Of a DNA stretch of 64,000 bases, positions 45,044-53,624 are shown in pieces (positions within the stretch are counted from its first letter, which is position 1; each line of letters starts with the position of its first letter). Source of the DNA: Coprobacillaceae bacterium UN01-12pH3A (GTDB lineage Bacteria > Bacillota_I > Bacilli_A > Erysipelotrichales > Coprobacillaceae); contig JAQENU010000006.1 in the NCBI GenBank assembly GCA_027676805.1, positions 124,001 to 188,000 of the forward strand, given 5' to 3'. The translations under genes and the position numbers were made by a program. The notes beneath the pieces were generated by a model. The model was not told the DNA's origin. It was given only the letters and a program-made list of their open reading frames with translations, and did not search any database.

Positions 45044-45886
45044 TTAGGGTAAAGGGGAAATATCCAATAATTGAGCGGCTTTGGCAAAATCATCCTCTGT
45101 AGGCTGCTCATGTCCTGCAATCTCAATCGCTTTTAATAATAAAGCCAAGACTTCATTAACCCCGGTCTCTAAATTCTTAAAACAAGCCGCCGCCCAATAA
45201 AAACAGTCTTCATAATATTTACTATCAATCATTCGCTGTTGTTCTAAGGTATAATCGTAAGCAATGTACTTTTGAAGCGGTACCCATTCGCAATCATTCC
45301 ATTCTAACAAAAGATATTGAGCACGATTATCGCCATTCACACTGCTTCCGACAGATCCGGGATTTATAATCATTCTCTCCCCTTGTTTTAAAATAAACGG
45401 AGCGTGAGTATGACCGACAATCAAAAGCTTTTCTTCAAATTTATCAAACCAATTCATTAGTTCGGGATCATCTTTATAAAGCCCTTGATAACAATCCATT
45501 GGTGACCCATGAGCAATTAAAATAGGATCAGTCCCTTCTAATTCAATTCTTTGATTTAGAGGCATTGTTTTCATAAATTCAATATCCATCGGTCTTAAAT
45601 GCTGGCATGTATGATATAATGAACCATTCTTTGATGAAGCTTTCCAATGCTCTTTTGGATTTAATAAATAATCTTCACGATTTCCTTTCACAAAAACAGT
45701 CGAATACTGTTTCTTTAATTCATAAATATAGTCAAACGTAGCTTCCGGCAGCGGATAATCACTGACGTTGTCCCCTAAAAAAACCAGTAAGTCTATGGAT
45801 TGCTGCTGAAGATCTTCGATGCATGCTTTCAAAGCAGTAATGTTAGCGTGAATATCACTTAATATCGCAATTTTGTAATGTTTCAT
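45044..45886 (-). CDS. Calcineurin-like metallophosphoesterase
   Basis: This 280-residue protein of the YfcE/MJ0936 type has metal motifs SDIHANITALKA (about 9), VFLGDNV, VKGNRE (GNHE-type), IAHGSP, VGHTHAP and INPGSVGSSVNGD. The C-terminal about 75 residues are an extra helical part not needed for catalysis. The substrate is probably a phosphodiester or phosphomonoester, unknown. I chose ATG 45886, with GGAGG seven bases upstream; the ATG at 45892 almost touches that SD. Three perfect heptamer repeats lie upstream in the leader. Confidence 0.82.
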   Translation of the reverse strand: MKHYKIAILSDIHANITALKACIEDLQQQSIDLLVFLGDNVSDYPLPEATFDYIYELKKQYSTVFVKGNREDYLLNPKEHWKASSKNGSLYHTCQHLRPMDIEFMKTMPLNQRIELEGTDPILIAHGSPMDCYQGLYKDDPELMNWFDKFEEKLLIVGHTHAPFILKQGERMIINPGSVGSSVNGDNRAQYLLLEWNDCEWVPLQKYIAYDYTLEQQRMIDSKYYEDCFYWAAACFKNLETGVNEVLALLLKAIEIAGHEQPTEDDFAKAAQLLDISPLP

Positions 45887-45900
45887 TCTCATTCCTCCTA

Positions 45901-45921
45901 TATACAGTATACAGTATACAG
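45901..45921 (-). repeat. Three tandem copies of a heptamer upstream of the phosphoesterase gene
   Basis: TATACAG occurs three times in tandem with no gaps; on the minus strand each unit presents TATACTG, whose TATACT part resembles a -10 element. It lies 15-35 bp before the start codon. Copy number change could alter expression. Confidence 0.6.
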
Positions 45922-46040
45922 GAGTTGAGAATAAAAATCTTTATGATCACCTTCTATCTATAGTATATCATAGGATTAATAATATTCAATTAATTATTAA
46001 TATTATTTATATGCAAAATTATATAAAAGGTTAAAATACT

Positions 46041-46068
46041 TTGTAAAAAGAAATGATTCGGTTATAAT
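46041..46068 (+). promoter_or_regulatory. mnmE promoter
   Basis: TTGTAA (46041-46046), a 16-bp spacer and TATAAT (46063-46068) lie 17 bp before the mnmE ATG. Confidence 0.65.
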
Positions 46069-46085
46069 CTAAAGCAAGGAGTGAT

Positions 46086-47426
46086 ATGAACATGTTAGAA
46101 GATACAATTGCAGCCATTGCTACAGGCAGAAATGAAGCCGCTATTTCTATCATACGGTTAAGCGGACCTCATGTCTTTGATGTAATGAAGAAAATATTTA
46201 AAAAGGATTTGACTAAAGTTAAAAGCCATACGATTCATTATGGATATATCCGTGATGATGAAGAAATAATTGATGAGGTGCTGGTGAATGTTTATCAGGG
46301 TGAAAGAACCTTTACCGGAGAAAACATGGTTGAAATTAATTGTCATGGCGGTATTTTTATCACTAATCGTGTCTTGGAAACATGCGTAAAATATGGGGCT
46401 CGTTTAGCTAATCCGGGAGAATTTAGTGAACGTGCTTATTTAAACGGTCGTATTGATCTCGCTCAGGCAGAATCCATTGCGGATTTGATCAGTGCAAAAA
46501 CAAAAACAGCCAGTCATTTGGCAATAAATGGGATTCAAGGGAAAATTTCTTTATTAATCAAGGATTTAAAAGAAGATTTAATTCAAATTATTACTCAGAT
46601 TGAGGTCAATATTGATTATCCGGAGTATGATTCAGTAGAAGAATTGACTGCCGATTCACTCTTGCCATTAAGTGCTGATTTTATGAATAAGATGAATAAA
46701 ATATTAGAAAATGCCCGCAGTGGAAAATTAATTCGTGATGGGATTGCAACGGTCATTATTGGTAAACCCAATGTTGGAAAATCAAGCTTATTAAATGCTT
46801 TATTAGAAGAAGAAAAAGCGATTGTGACAGATATTGCCGGAACAACCCGTGATATTGTGGAAGGAAGCATTAATCTTGGCGGCATTATTTTGAATATGAT
46901 TGATACAGCCGGAATTCGTGATACAGAGGACATCGTTGAAAAAATCGGTGTAGAAAAATCTAAGGCGATGCTTTCTAAAGCTGATCTTGTTTTACTTGTA
47001 TTGGACGGATCAAAGCCATTAGAAAAAGAAGACCAGCAATTACTGGATCTGACAGAATCAATGAATCGAATCATTGTCGTGAATAAGAAAGATCAAGGTG
47101 TCCATATTGATATAGAAGGCATCCAGATCAGTGCCAAAAATTTAGATATAGAGGCCTTGGAAGAAGAAATAAAAAAAGTCTTCCAGCTAGGAAAAGTATC
47201 TCATCAAGAAGATGTTTACATCTCAAATATTCGCCATATCACTTTGTTGGAAAGTGCTAAAAAAAGCGTTCAAAAGGCAATTGAGGCGATGAATATGGGA
47301 ATTCCAACGGATCTTATCGTACTGGATCTTTATGATGCTTGGAAAGATTTGAAAGATATTTTAGGCGAAGAAGCAAAAGAAGATTTATTAGATGAGCTAT
47401 TTAGTCGTTTCTGTATCGGTAAATAA
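46086..47426 (+). CDS. mnmE: tRNA modification GTPase MnmE
   Basis: This 446-residue protein has an N-terminal formyl-THF-binding domain (DTIAAIATGRNEAAISIIRLSG), G-domain motifs GKPNVGKSSLLNALL, TDIAGTTRDIVEG, DTAGIRD and NKKD, and the C-terminal CIGK needed for catalysis. With MnmG it modifies uridine-34 of tRNAs. AAGGAG precedes; a second ATG at 46092 is also possible. MnmG is not adjacent here, unlike in Bacillus. Confidence 0.96.
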   Translation: MNMLEDTIAAIATGRNEAAISIIRLSGPHVFDVMKKIFKKDLTKVKSHTIHYGYIRDDEEIIDEVLVNVYQGERTFTGENMVEINCHGGIFITNRVLETCVKYGARLANPGEFSERAYLNGRIDLAQAESIADLISAKTKTASHLAINGIQGKISLLIKDLKEDLIQIITQIEVNIDYPEYDSVEELTADSLLPLSADFMNKMNKILENARSGKLIRDGIATVIIGKPNVGKSSLLNALLEEEKAIVTDIAGTTRDIVEGSINLGGIILNMIDTAGIRDTEDIVEKIGVEKSKAMLSKADLVLLVLDGSKPLEKEDQQLLDLTESMNRIIVVNKKDQGVHIDIEGIQISAKNLDIEALEEEIKKVFQLGKVSHQEDVYISNIRHITLLESAKKSVQKAIEAMNMGIPTDLIVLDLYDAWKDLKDILGEEAKEDLLDELFSRFCIGK

Positions 47427-47441
47427 GGAAGAAGGAAAAAA

Positions 47442-47684
47442 ATGAACAGTCAGGAAATCAATAAAACCATTGCTGAACGTTATCAAAAATGGTCTAAAAT
47501 TAATTTAAAAATAGGATTAGCTGCATTTGTTGTTAGTTTCATTATCATCGTTTTAAATACCGGAAATTCAACATTAAGTTTTATTTCCTCTATCGGTTTA
47601 GTCGTTTCTCTGTCTTGTTTAGTGGAATATTTTGTATTAAAGGGAATGTGTGCCTACATGCTAAATCGTAAAGATAAGAAATAA
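47442..47684 (+). CDS. Small two-helix membrane protein
   Basis: This 80-residue protein has two hydrophobic helices (about 24-43 and 48-68) between charged ends (N-terminal Lys/Glu/Arg rich, C-terminal LNRKDKK). GAAGGA SD lies 8 bases before the ATG, 15 bp after mnmE, so it is probably in the mnmE transcript. I see no known family. A terminator follows. Confidence 0.6.
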   Translation: MNSQEINKTIAERYQKWSKINLKIGLAAFVVSFIIIVLNTGNSTLSFISSIGLVVSLSCLVEYFVLKGMCAYMLNRKDKK

Positions 47685-47688
47685 TAGG

Positions 47689-47720
47689 AAGTTGTGATCA
47701 TTTGTCACAGCTTTTTTTGT
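47689..47720 (+). terminator. Terminator after the mnmE unit
   Basis: AGTTGTGA and TCACAGCT pair (with one G-U pair), followed by seven Ts. Confidence 0.75.
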
Positions 47721-47755
47721 TGATTAAAACGGTAGTTTGTTTTTATCTTTAAATG

Positions 47756-47782
47756 AAAAACAGCTTATAAAAATAAGCTGTA
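47756..47782 (-). terminator. nrdB terminator
   Basis: ACAGCTTAT and ATAAGCTGT form a 9-bp stem with a TTTT loop and Ts on the minus strand, directly downstream of nrdB. Confidence 0.8.
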
Positions 47783-47784
47783 TA

Positions 47785-48825
47785 TTATAAATCATCTACT
47801 AAAGCACTTGATTTTGCATAAGCACTTGATTTTGCTTCAAAGAAATCCGTTTTTATTAAGTTAGCATTGCTGTATTGACTTACCCATTTAGTTGCTTCAG
47901 GTTCTTGTTTAATTTCATCATATAAAGTGCCAAACCCTAAAGCATTGCTTCTTAAATTTCCTAAATATTTAATGTAATCGGTAATCATAGGAGGAGTAAG
48001 CCCGGGAATGCGATCACCAATAACATAATTTCCCCAGGCAATCTCCTCTTCTACTCCTTGTCGAATCATCGCTCTGTACTCTTGAATATGGTCTTCACTG
48101 AATAATTCCGGTTCTTCATTTTTCATTTCTAAAATTAATTGATGAAATAACCATAAATGGGTATTCTCATCACGGTTAATATAGCGTATTTCCTGAACAG
48201 AGCCCGGCATTTTTCCGTTACGCGCTAAGTTATAAAAAAACATAAAACCGGAATAAAAGTAGATGCCTTCTAAGATATAGTTGGCAATCATTGTTTTAAC
48301 TAACTGATAAGTATCTTTTTTTTCTTGAAACTCATTATATAAATCTCCAATAAAGCGATTGCGATTTAATAAATGTTCATCATTTTTCCATTGATACAAA
48401 ATTTCTTGGCGTTCTTCTGGCAGACAAATACTATCCAGCATATAGCTGTAGCTTTGTGAATGCACAGCTTCTTGAAACGCATGAATCGTTAAACATAAAT
48501 TAATTTCATTAGCGGTGATATACTCTCCAATAGAAGGCAGGTTTGCTGTTTGAATACTGTCTAAAAAAATCAGGAAGGAAAGAATCTTATTATAAGCGGT
48601 TCTTTCTTCATTACTTAAAAGACGGTAATCTTTTATATCCTGATTCAAATTGATTTCTTCAGGAATCCAAAAGTTATTCATCGCTTGACGATACCAAGAG
48701 GAAACAAATGGATATTTAAGATGGTTAAAGTCATTTAGATTGGTTGTATTGCCATTCACTAAACGTCTTTTTTCTACTTCAATATCTCCCCATTCATTAA
48801 ATAGTTTTTTCTTTTTCAATAGCAT
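47785..48825 (-). CDS. nrdB: Class I ribonucleotide reductase, beta subunit
   Basis: This 346-residue protein is the radical-generating subunit. Dimetal ligands are visible: Asp in LDSIQT, Glu/His in QEAVHSQSY (the Tyr here is at the radical position), Glu in ILEGIYFY and Glu/His in RDENTHLWLF. I chose the ATG at 48825, with GGAGGG five bases upstream, 10 bp after nrdA; the longer frame runs into nrdA. It works with the alpha subunit encoded upstream to make dNTP precursors. Confidence 0.93.
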   Translation of the reverse strand: MLLKKKKLFNEWGDIEVEKRRLVNGNTTNLNDFNHLKYPFVSSWYRQAMNNFWIPEEINLNQDIKDYRLLSNEERTAYNKILSFLIFLDSIQTANLPSIGEYITANEINLCLTIHAFQEAVHSQSYSYMLDSICLPEERQEILYQWKNDEHLLNRNRFIGDLYNEFQEKKDTYQLVKTMIANYILEGIYFYSGFMFFYNLARNGKMPGSVQEIRYINRDENTHLWLFHQLILEMKNEEPELFSEDHIQEYRAMIRQGVEEEIAWGNYVIGDRIPGLTPPMITDYIKYLGNLRSNALGFGTLYDEIKQEPEATKWVSQYSNANLIKTDFFEAKSSAYAKSSALVDDL

Positions 48826-48835
48826 ATTTTCCCTC

Positions 48836-51196
48836 CTATGCACTGCATGAATCGCATTCTTCCACTTCAAGGGACTGACTGCGGACATAATAAATTGTTT
48901 TAACTCCGTTTTCAAAAGCGGATATATAAAGGTTTAATAATTTTCTAAGCGTAAATTCATTTGTAATATATAGATTGACAGATTGGGACTGATCGATATG
49001 GCGCTGACGAATACCGGCTGAACGGATTAACCATTCTTGATCGATTAAATGGGCGGATTTATAGTACCAAAAATTTTCCGTCGTTAAATCCGGCGCCACA
49101 CGGGCAATCATGCTCCCCTTTTTTTCCTCTAAGAAGAAACGCTTCATAATAGGATCGACAGCTGCCGTAGTTCCGGAGATAATCGAAGTGGAACTAGTTG
49201 GGGCAATCGCTAATAAATATCCATTTCTTAATCCATACTGATGTATTTGTGACTGCAATAGTTTCCATTTCTCTGTTGTATACTGACGTTTTAAAAAGTA
49301 GTTGCCATTATCCCAGTCAGAGCCTTTGAATAAGGAATAAGCCCCCTTCTCTTTAGCTAATAATAAGCTGGCTTCAATCGCATAATAATTGATTTTTTCA
49401 AATAACTGATCACTGAAAGTTAAATGATCTTCGGATTCAAAGGCAATGTGCTGTTTTGCTAAAAGGTGGTGATAGCCGCTGACACCTAAACCAATCGCAC
49501 GGTATTTTTGATTGGTAATCTGAGCATTAGGAATCGGATAAAAATTTAAGTCAATGACATTATCTAAAGCACGAATGGTTGTATAGATTGTCTTTTGCAG
49601 TTCACGATCGTCTTGAATATTCAGATGACCTAACGATAATGAAGCAAGATTGCATACTACAAAATCTCCCGGTTTACTCTTTTCAACAATAATCGGTTCT
49701 CCATCCACGATGATTGTCTCTTTTTCATAAAATTGTGTTTCAGACATATTTTGTGCAATCTCGGTACAAAGATTTGAGCAGTAAATAATTCCCTGATGGG
49801 CATTGGGGTTGAAATGATTCACTGTATCACGGTTAAAAGTAAATGGCGTTCCGGTTTCTACCGCAGATTTCAAAATCAGACGGACAAGATCTTTCAGTAA
49901 AATCTCTCTTTTAGAAAGCTTCGGATCATGGATACAATCGAAATAGCGCTTTTCCCATTCCTGACCATAATAATCTTCTAAAGCATACCCTTTTTGCATT
50001 AATATTTCATGCGGACACATGAGATACCAGGTTTGATTTAAATCTTCTTTTGCCATCTTCCAAAACAAATCAGGATAGCATACAGCTGGGAAGATATCAT
50101 GTGCTTTTAATCGATCATCTCCGTTGTTCGTACGTATTTGTAAAAACTCGGGAAGATCTTTATGCCAAGCATCCAAATAGACAGCAGCAGCTCCTTGACG
50201 TACACCTAATTGATCGACGGCCACGGCGGTATCATTTACTAATTTCAGCCAGCGAATAACTCCTCCAGCACAACCGGAAAACCCACGAATATCAGAACCG
50301 ATAGCTCTGACTTTACCAAAATACATTCCCATTCCACCACCATATTTAGAAATTTGAGCAAAATTATCAACACTTTTATAAATACCGGTCAATGAATCCG
50401 GGACTGTATCTATAAAACATGAAGATAGCTGATGCAATGGTTTTCTGGCATTGGCTAAGGTAGGAGTTGCCATCGTAATTTTTAATTGACTCAGCAGATC
50501 ATAAAAATCCGTGACAAAAGGCAGTCGATCCTTTTCATTCATTCCGATATGCATGGCAATGATCATAAACATTTCCTGTACATTCTCTAATACATGATGC
50601 TGATGATCGGCTATCAAATAACGCTTGCCTAATAGTTCCAATCCGCTGTAAGTTAATAGCTGCGTACGTTCCGGCTTCAGATAACTTTCCAATATTTGAA
50701 TTTCTTCCTTGCTGTAATTCTCTAACAGATACTCTCCATATAAACCAATCTGAGTTAATTTTTCAAGCTTACTGTAAAGATCATGAATGTCATATTGTTT
50801 TGTATTCTCTTTGATTTGCTGATCCAGTTTTAAAGCTAACAGATACGAAGCAATAAATTCCCATTTAGGGGCTTCCTGACTGATCAATTCAACAGCCGAT
50901 TTAATCAGCATATCTAAAACCTGTTCAGGATCAGCCGTCCTGCTGACAAAGCTTTCAAATTTATCATATAAATATTCGATAGAATAAATTTCTTCATGAT
51001 AGCGCAATGTTATTTCTTTGATGACAGATAAACATGATCCGGATAAAGAATAACTCTCAAACTTATTAATAATGTCCTGATGCAAAGTCAAATAGACTTT
51101 CAATTGATCAAAATCGAAAGTATTTTGGCAATGCTCAAATAAGTTTGGCTCGATTGTTTTTTGTAAATAGTTTTCTAGTAATGTGATCATGTTCAT
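48836..51196 (-). CDS. nrdA: Class I ribonucleotide reductase, alpha subunit
   Basis: This 786-residue catalytic subunit has LSSCFIDTVPDSLTGIYKS, GGGMGMYFGKVRAIGSDIRG (substrate site), CSNLCTEI and VVCNLASLSLG (redox and radical cysteines), APTSSTSIISGTT, and the C-terminal redox pair EECDSCSA. The N-terminal about 130 residues do not show the classical ATP-cone, so overall activity control by dATP may be absent. Four-component class I type by the beta subunit Tyr. No nrdI or thioredoxin-type gene is adjacent. Confidence 0.93.
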   Translation of the reverse strand: MNMITLLENYLQKTIEPNLFEHCQNTFDFDQLKVYLTLHQDIINKFESYSLSGSCLSVIKEITLRYHEEIYSIEYLYDKFESFVSRTADPEQVLDMLIKSAVELISQEAPKWEFIASYLLALKLDQQIKENTKQYDIHDLYSKLEKLTQIGLYGEYLLENYSKEEIQILESYLKPERTQLLTYSGLELLGKRYLIADHQHHVLENVQEMFMIIAMHIGMNEKDRLPFVTDFYDLLSQLKITMATPTLANARKPLHQLSSCFIDTVPDSLTGIYKSVDNFAQISKYGGGMGMYFGKVRAIGSDIRGFSGCAGGVIRWLKLVNDTAVAVDQLGVRQGAAAVYLDAWHKDLPEFLQIRTNNGDDRLKAHDIFPAVCYPDLFWKMAKEDLNQTWYLMCPHEILMQKGYALEDYYGQEWEKRYFDCIHDPKLSKREILLKDLVRLILKSAVETGTPFTFNRDTVNHFNPNAHQGIIYCSNLCTEIAQNMSETQFYEKETIIVDGEPIIVEKSKPGDFVVCNLASLSLGHLNIQDDRELQKTIYTTIRALDNVIDLNFYPIPNAQITNQKYRAIGLGVSGYHHLLAKQHIAFESEDHLTFSDQLFEKINYYAIEASLLLAKEKGAYSLFKGSDWDNGNYFLKRQYTTEKWKLLQSQIHQYGLRNGYLLAIAPTSSTSIISGTTAAVDPIMKRFFLEEKKGSMIARVAPDLTTENFWYYKSAHLIDQEWLIRSAGIRQRHIDQSQSVNLYITNEFTLRKLLNLYISAFENGVKTIYYVRSQSLEVEECDSCSA

Positions 51197-51240
51197 AATG
51201 TCAAAGTCTCCCTTATTGTTGTTAGTTTATTTTAACTTTA

Positions 51241-51263
51241 CCATGTTTGAAATATATAGACAA
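51241..51263 (-). promoter_or_regulatory. nrdAB promoter region
   Basis: TTGTCT (51263-51258) on the minus strand, a 17-bp spacer and TAAAGT lie upstream of nrdA. No clear NrdR-box pair was recognised. Confidence 0.45.
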
Positions 51264-51266
51264 ATG

Positions 51267-51291
51267 ATATGAACTAATAAACGGTTCATAT
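51267..51291. promoter_or_regulatory. Perfect 8-bp inverted repeat between nrdA and the divergent gene
   Basis: ATATGAAC, a 9-bp gap, and GTTCATAT lie between the divergent promoters of nrdAB and the Asp-box gene. The geometry suits a dimeric repressor. Confidence 0.4.
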
Positions 51292-51313
51292 TTTATTCAA
51301 AGTAAAAATGTAT

Positions 51314-51319
51314 TATAAT
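51314..51319 (+). promoter_or_regulatory. -10 element of the Asp-box gene
   Basis: TATAAT, 26 bp before the ATG at 51346; the -35 region is weak (TTTTAT at 51291). Confidence 0.45.
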
Positions 51320-51345
51320 GAATGAAATTGAAAAGAGGATTCTTT

Positions 51346-52605
51346 ATGAAGAATATAAAATCAGCATTTATATTTATCGCCTTAATTACATTATTAACAT
51401 TTGGTTTTATTCAATACAAGTGGCAGACCTTTAAAGCCGTTGAAAAAACAGCGATTGAAGTAAAAACTACAGATGATCGGTTAGAGAATATCGCCGGACT
51501 TTGGTTTGATCAATATACAAAACAATTCAAAGATTGGCTGACGCCTTTTTCTTATCAGATAAAAGAGGCTCGCATTGATAATATTGAGCTTTTAGATCAG
51601 AAAAATGGTTATGTTCAAGTGAACTATTCATATTTACCGTTTTCTAGTAATGAGCAGTTGATCTTTAATCATGGCGGTTTAATGCAAAGTGATGATGGAT
51701 GGTATAAACAGCAGGTTGTATTGAAGTTTGAAAAGACAGCAAAAGGCTATCAGGCGACAGAAGAGATGCGCCCTGTCAATTATCAGATTCAAACCGATCC
51801 TAACATTATGACAGAAGGTAAAAAGCCGACACAATATGCAATTGAAAAGGATTGTGATTATACTATTTTGGATCATAAGCTATGGGTTACCTACGATCAT
51901 GGGGTCAACTTTACTGAAGTACCGATAGATTATGAAAAAGTAACCTATGATCCTAATTATTCTTATGGGGAAACAGTTCCTGAAGGCAGCTATATCATAG
52001 AAGAGGACTACACTGCATTCTTGTATGTCGATCAAGGAAGCTTAGGTCTTATCTATTCCTATGATCAAGGTAAAAGTTGGGAAACAACCGGGGTTGCCTC
52101 AAATGACCACTATTATCTAAGAGCACGTTTTCTATCAAAGACAGACAATCAATTTTATGTTTTATTCTCTACAGATAAAGCAATGTCAGCAGAAAGTCAC
52201 AGCTTAATGAAAAGCACAGACGGCATTCATTTTGAATCGGTGGATTATCAGGACCCCGAACAGCGAGTGATGACCTATGCTTTCTTTAGTGAAGATAATA
52301 TCGGGTATGTCGCTTATCGCAATAATGATAGCCGAGAGCATCTTTCATTTTATCGAACAGAAGATGGTGGTCAAACCTTTACCCCTATAACCTTTGAATT
52401 AAAAGAAATATCTTTTATGGGGGACAGCATCACTCCGTATATTCAAGTAGATCGTATCTATAAAAAAGATGGACAGATACATCTCATTGTCGGTCAAGGT
52501 GAAAACGGTGACTATGGTTATAACAGTGCCCATTATATAAGCAATGACGGAATTCATTTCACGTTTTTAGAGGAAGTAGATGACCGCCCTGCTTTAGCCG
52601 GTTAG
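51346..52605 (+). CDS. Exported protein with Asp-box (BNR) repeats
   Basis: This 419-residue protein has an N-terminal hydrophobic signal anchor (about 5-22). The C-terminal half contains several loops of the Asp-box type: SYDQGKSWETTG, STDGIHFESV, TEDGGQTFTPI and SNDGIHFTF. These occur in beta-propeller proteins such as sialidases and sortilins. No sialidase catalytic arginine triad is obvious, so binding or assembly roles are as likely. The start was placed at ATG 51346, with AGAGG upstream, rather than 51322. A small membrane-protein gene follows 10 bp downstream. Confidence 0.7.
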   Translation: MKNIKSAFIFIALITLLTFGFIQYKWQTFKAVEKTAIEVKTTDDRLENIAGLWFDQYTKQFKDWLTPFSYQIKEARIDNIELLDQKNGYVQVNYSYLPFSSNEQLIFNHGGLMQSDDGWYKQQVVLKFEKTAKGYQATEEMRPVNYQIQTDPNIMTEGKKPTQYAIEKDCDYTILDHKLWVTYDHGVNFTEVPIDYEKVTYDPNYSYGETVPEGSYIIEEDYTAFLYVDQGSLGLIYSYDQGKSWETTGVASNDHYYLRARFLSKTDNQFYVLFSTDKAMSAESHSLMKSTDGIHFESVDYQDPEQRVMTYAFFSEDNIGYVAYRNNDSREHLSFYRTEDGGQTFTPITFELKEISFMGDSITPYIQVDRIYKKDGQIHLIVGQGENGDYGYNSAHYISNDGIHFTFLEEVDDRPALAG

Positions 52606-52615
52606 GAGGGATAAC

Positions 52616-52825
52616 ATGGAAACAATAAAAAGAATTATACTCACTCTTTTAGCGATAGCCTTTGGATTCTTCTTTACCTGTTCATTTACACTGGCTTTTG
52701 TTTATCGTGATATTCATTTAGGTATTCGCTTTGCTTTGATCGGCTTTTGTATTTTATGTCTTTATTTTATAGTATGGTTTGGAAATGATATCTATCATTA
52801 TTTTAAAAACAGAAAACAAATCTAG
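52616..52825 (+). CDS. Small two-helix membrane protein
   Basis: This 69-residue protein has two transmembrane helices (about 7-29, 37-56) with basic ends. AGGAGGG lies before the ATG, so it is clearly translated. It is paired with the exported Asp-box protein gene; the two may form a complex in the membrane. No family recognised. Confidence 0.6.
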   Translation: METIKRIILTLLAIAFGFFFTCSFTLAFVYRDIHLGIRFALIGFCILCLYFIVWFGNDIYHYFKNRKQI

Positions 52826-52863
52826 GATTTTATAGAAAATCGAAAGATATATATGGAAACATA

Positions 52864-52892
52864 TTGTTATTTTAGGGAATGTGTGCTATATT
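52864..52892 (+). promoter_or_regulatory. Promoter of the lysine operon
   Basis: TTGTTA (52864-52869), a 17-bp spacer and TATATT (52887-52892) end 10 bp before the lysine riboswitch. Confidence 0.6.
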
Positions 52893-52901
52893 GAAAAAAA
52901 T

Positions 52902-53066
52902 TGATAGAGGTGCATTGTGTTATTAAACTTATTAGTGGATGCAAACAGAATAAGCATAGGAGCCAATGCCGAAGAAGCAGATTTTTGCATGAATCTGATT
53001 TCTGGGATTATAGAGAATATCTGTAAGACTGTCATTATCCTATATTTGATAATGTTGTGCTATCAT
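52902..53066 (+). promoter_or_regulatory. Lysine riboswitch (L box)
   Basis: The core blocks are present in order: GATAGAGGTGC at the 5' P1, GCCGAAGAAGCAG, CTGGGATTATAGAG, TAAGACTGTCATTATC, and the P5-type helix CATTATC/GATAATG, with closing CTATC pairing to the first GATAG. A terminator follows at 53090. Lysine binding should end transcription before the ACT-dapA-dapB-lysA operon. The apparent reading frame at 52917-53099 lies wholly within this RNA and is not a gene. Confidence 0.92.
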
Positions 53067-53089
53067 TGGTCAATATGGTCTATCATCTT

Positions 53090-53117
53090 GTCGCAATGAA
53101 ACACATGCGACATTTTT
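53090..53117 (+). terminator. Lysine riboswitch terminator
   Basis: GTCGCA-A-TG and CATGCGAC form a stem with loop AAACA, followed by a T-run. It is the expression platform of the riboswitch. Confidence 0.85.
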
Positions 53118-53144
53118 AATTGGGAGGAAAAAAAGGAGGATTCC

Positions 53145-53612
53145 ATGATGGAAAAAGCAATAAGTAAAATTACAGTGTTAGAAGACATCATTCAAGTAAA
53201 ATTAGGAAAAGTACATAAAAATTCTATGTTTATTGCCGATATCTTTAATATTATTGCTTCAAAAAACGTAGATATTGATATGATCAGCCAAATTATGCTG
53301 GAAGATGAAGTAAACTTGCAGATCACTTGTGATCAGGATTCACAAAAAGCATTAGATGAAGCATTGGAATTAATTAGAGATAAATATAAACATATCATAA
53401 TTACTCAAGATCGTATGGTATCTAAAGTCTTGGTTGAGGGAGAAGGAATGCGTAATACACCGGGTGTCGCTGCAAATGTATTTAATATTTTTGCTGAAGC
53501 GAATATTCATATCCTGCAGGTGTCAACTTCACTGACAAGTATTGATTTTTTAGTAAATAAAAAAGACTTAAATGTAATTGTAGAAGCGATTAAAAAAGAA
53601 TATCAATTATAA
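53145..53612 (+). CDS. Free-standing tandem ACT-domain protein (aspartokinase regulatory-domain-like)
   Basis: The 155 residues comprise two ACT domains: about 5-80 (ITVLEDIIQVKLGKVHKNSM onward) and 84-155 (MVSKVLVEGEGMRNTPGVAA...NVIVEAI). The second, with GMRNTPGVAANVFNIFAEANIHILQVSTS, is like the C-terminal part of aspartokinase LysC, including the allosteric-site region. There is no kinase domain. In Bacillus such a beta-like chain comes from an internal start of lysC; here it is a separate gene, first in the lysine-riboswitch operon. It may bind lysine or threonine and regulate an aspartokinase encoded elsewhere; inference. Confidence 0.75.
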   Translation: MMEKAISKITVLEDIIQVKLGKVHKNSMFIADIFNIIASKNVDIDMISQIMLEDEVNLQITCDQDSQKALDEALELIRDKYKHIIITQDRMVSKVLVEGEGMRNTPGVAANVFNIFAEANIHILQVSTSLTSIDFLVNKKDLNVIVEAIKKEYQL

Positions 53613-53624
53613 GGAGATATATAG

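Noticed and set aside
46616..47074. 152-codon minus-strand frame inside mnmE
   Set aside because: Antisense shadow of a well-defined gene; no SD and no recognisable domain.
52917..53099. Open reading frame of 60 codons
   Set aside because: It lies wholly in the lysine riboswitch, has no SD, and its codons follow the conserved RNA core.
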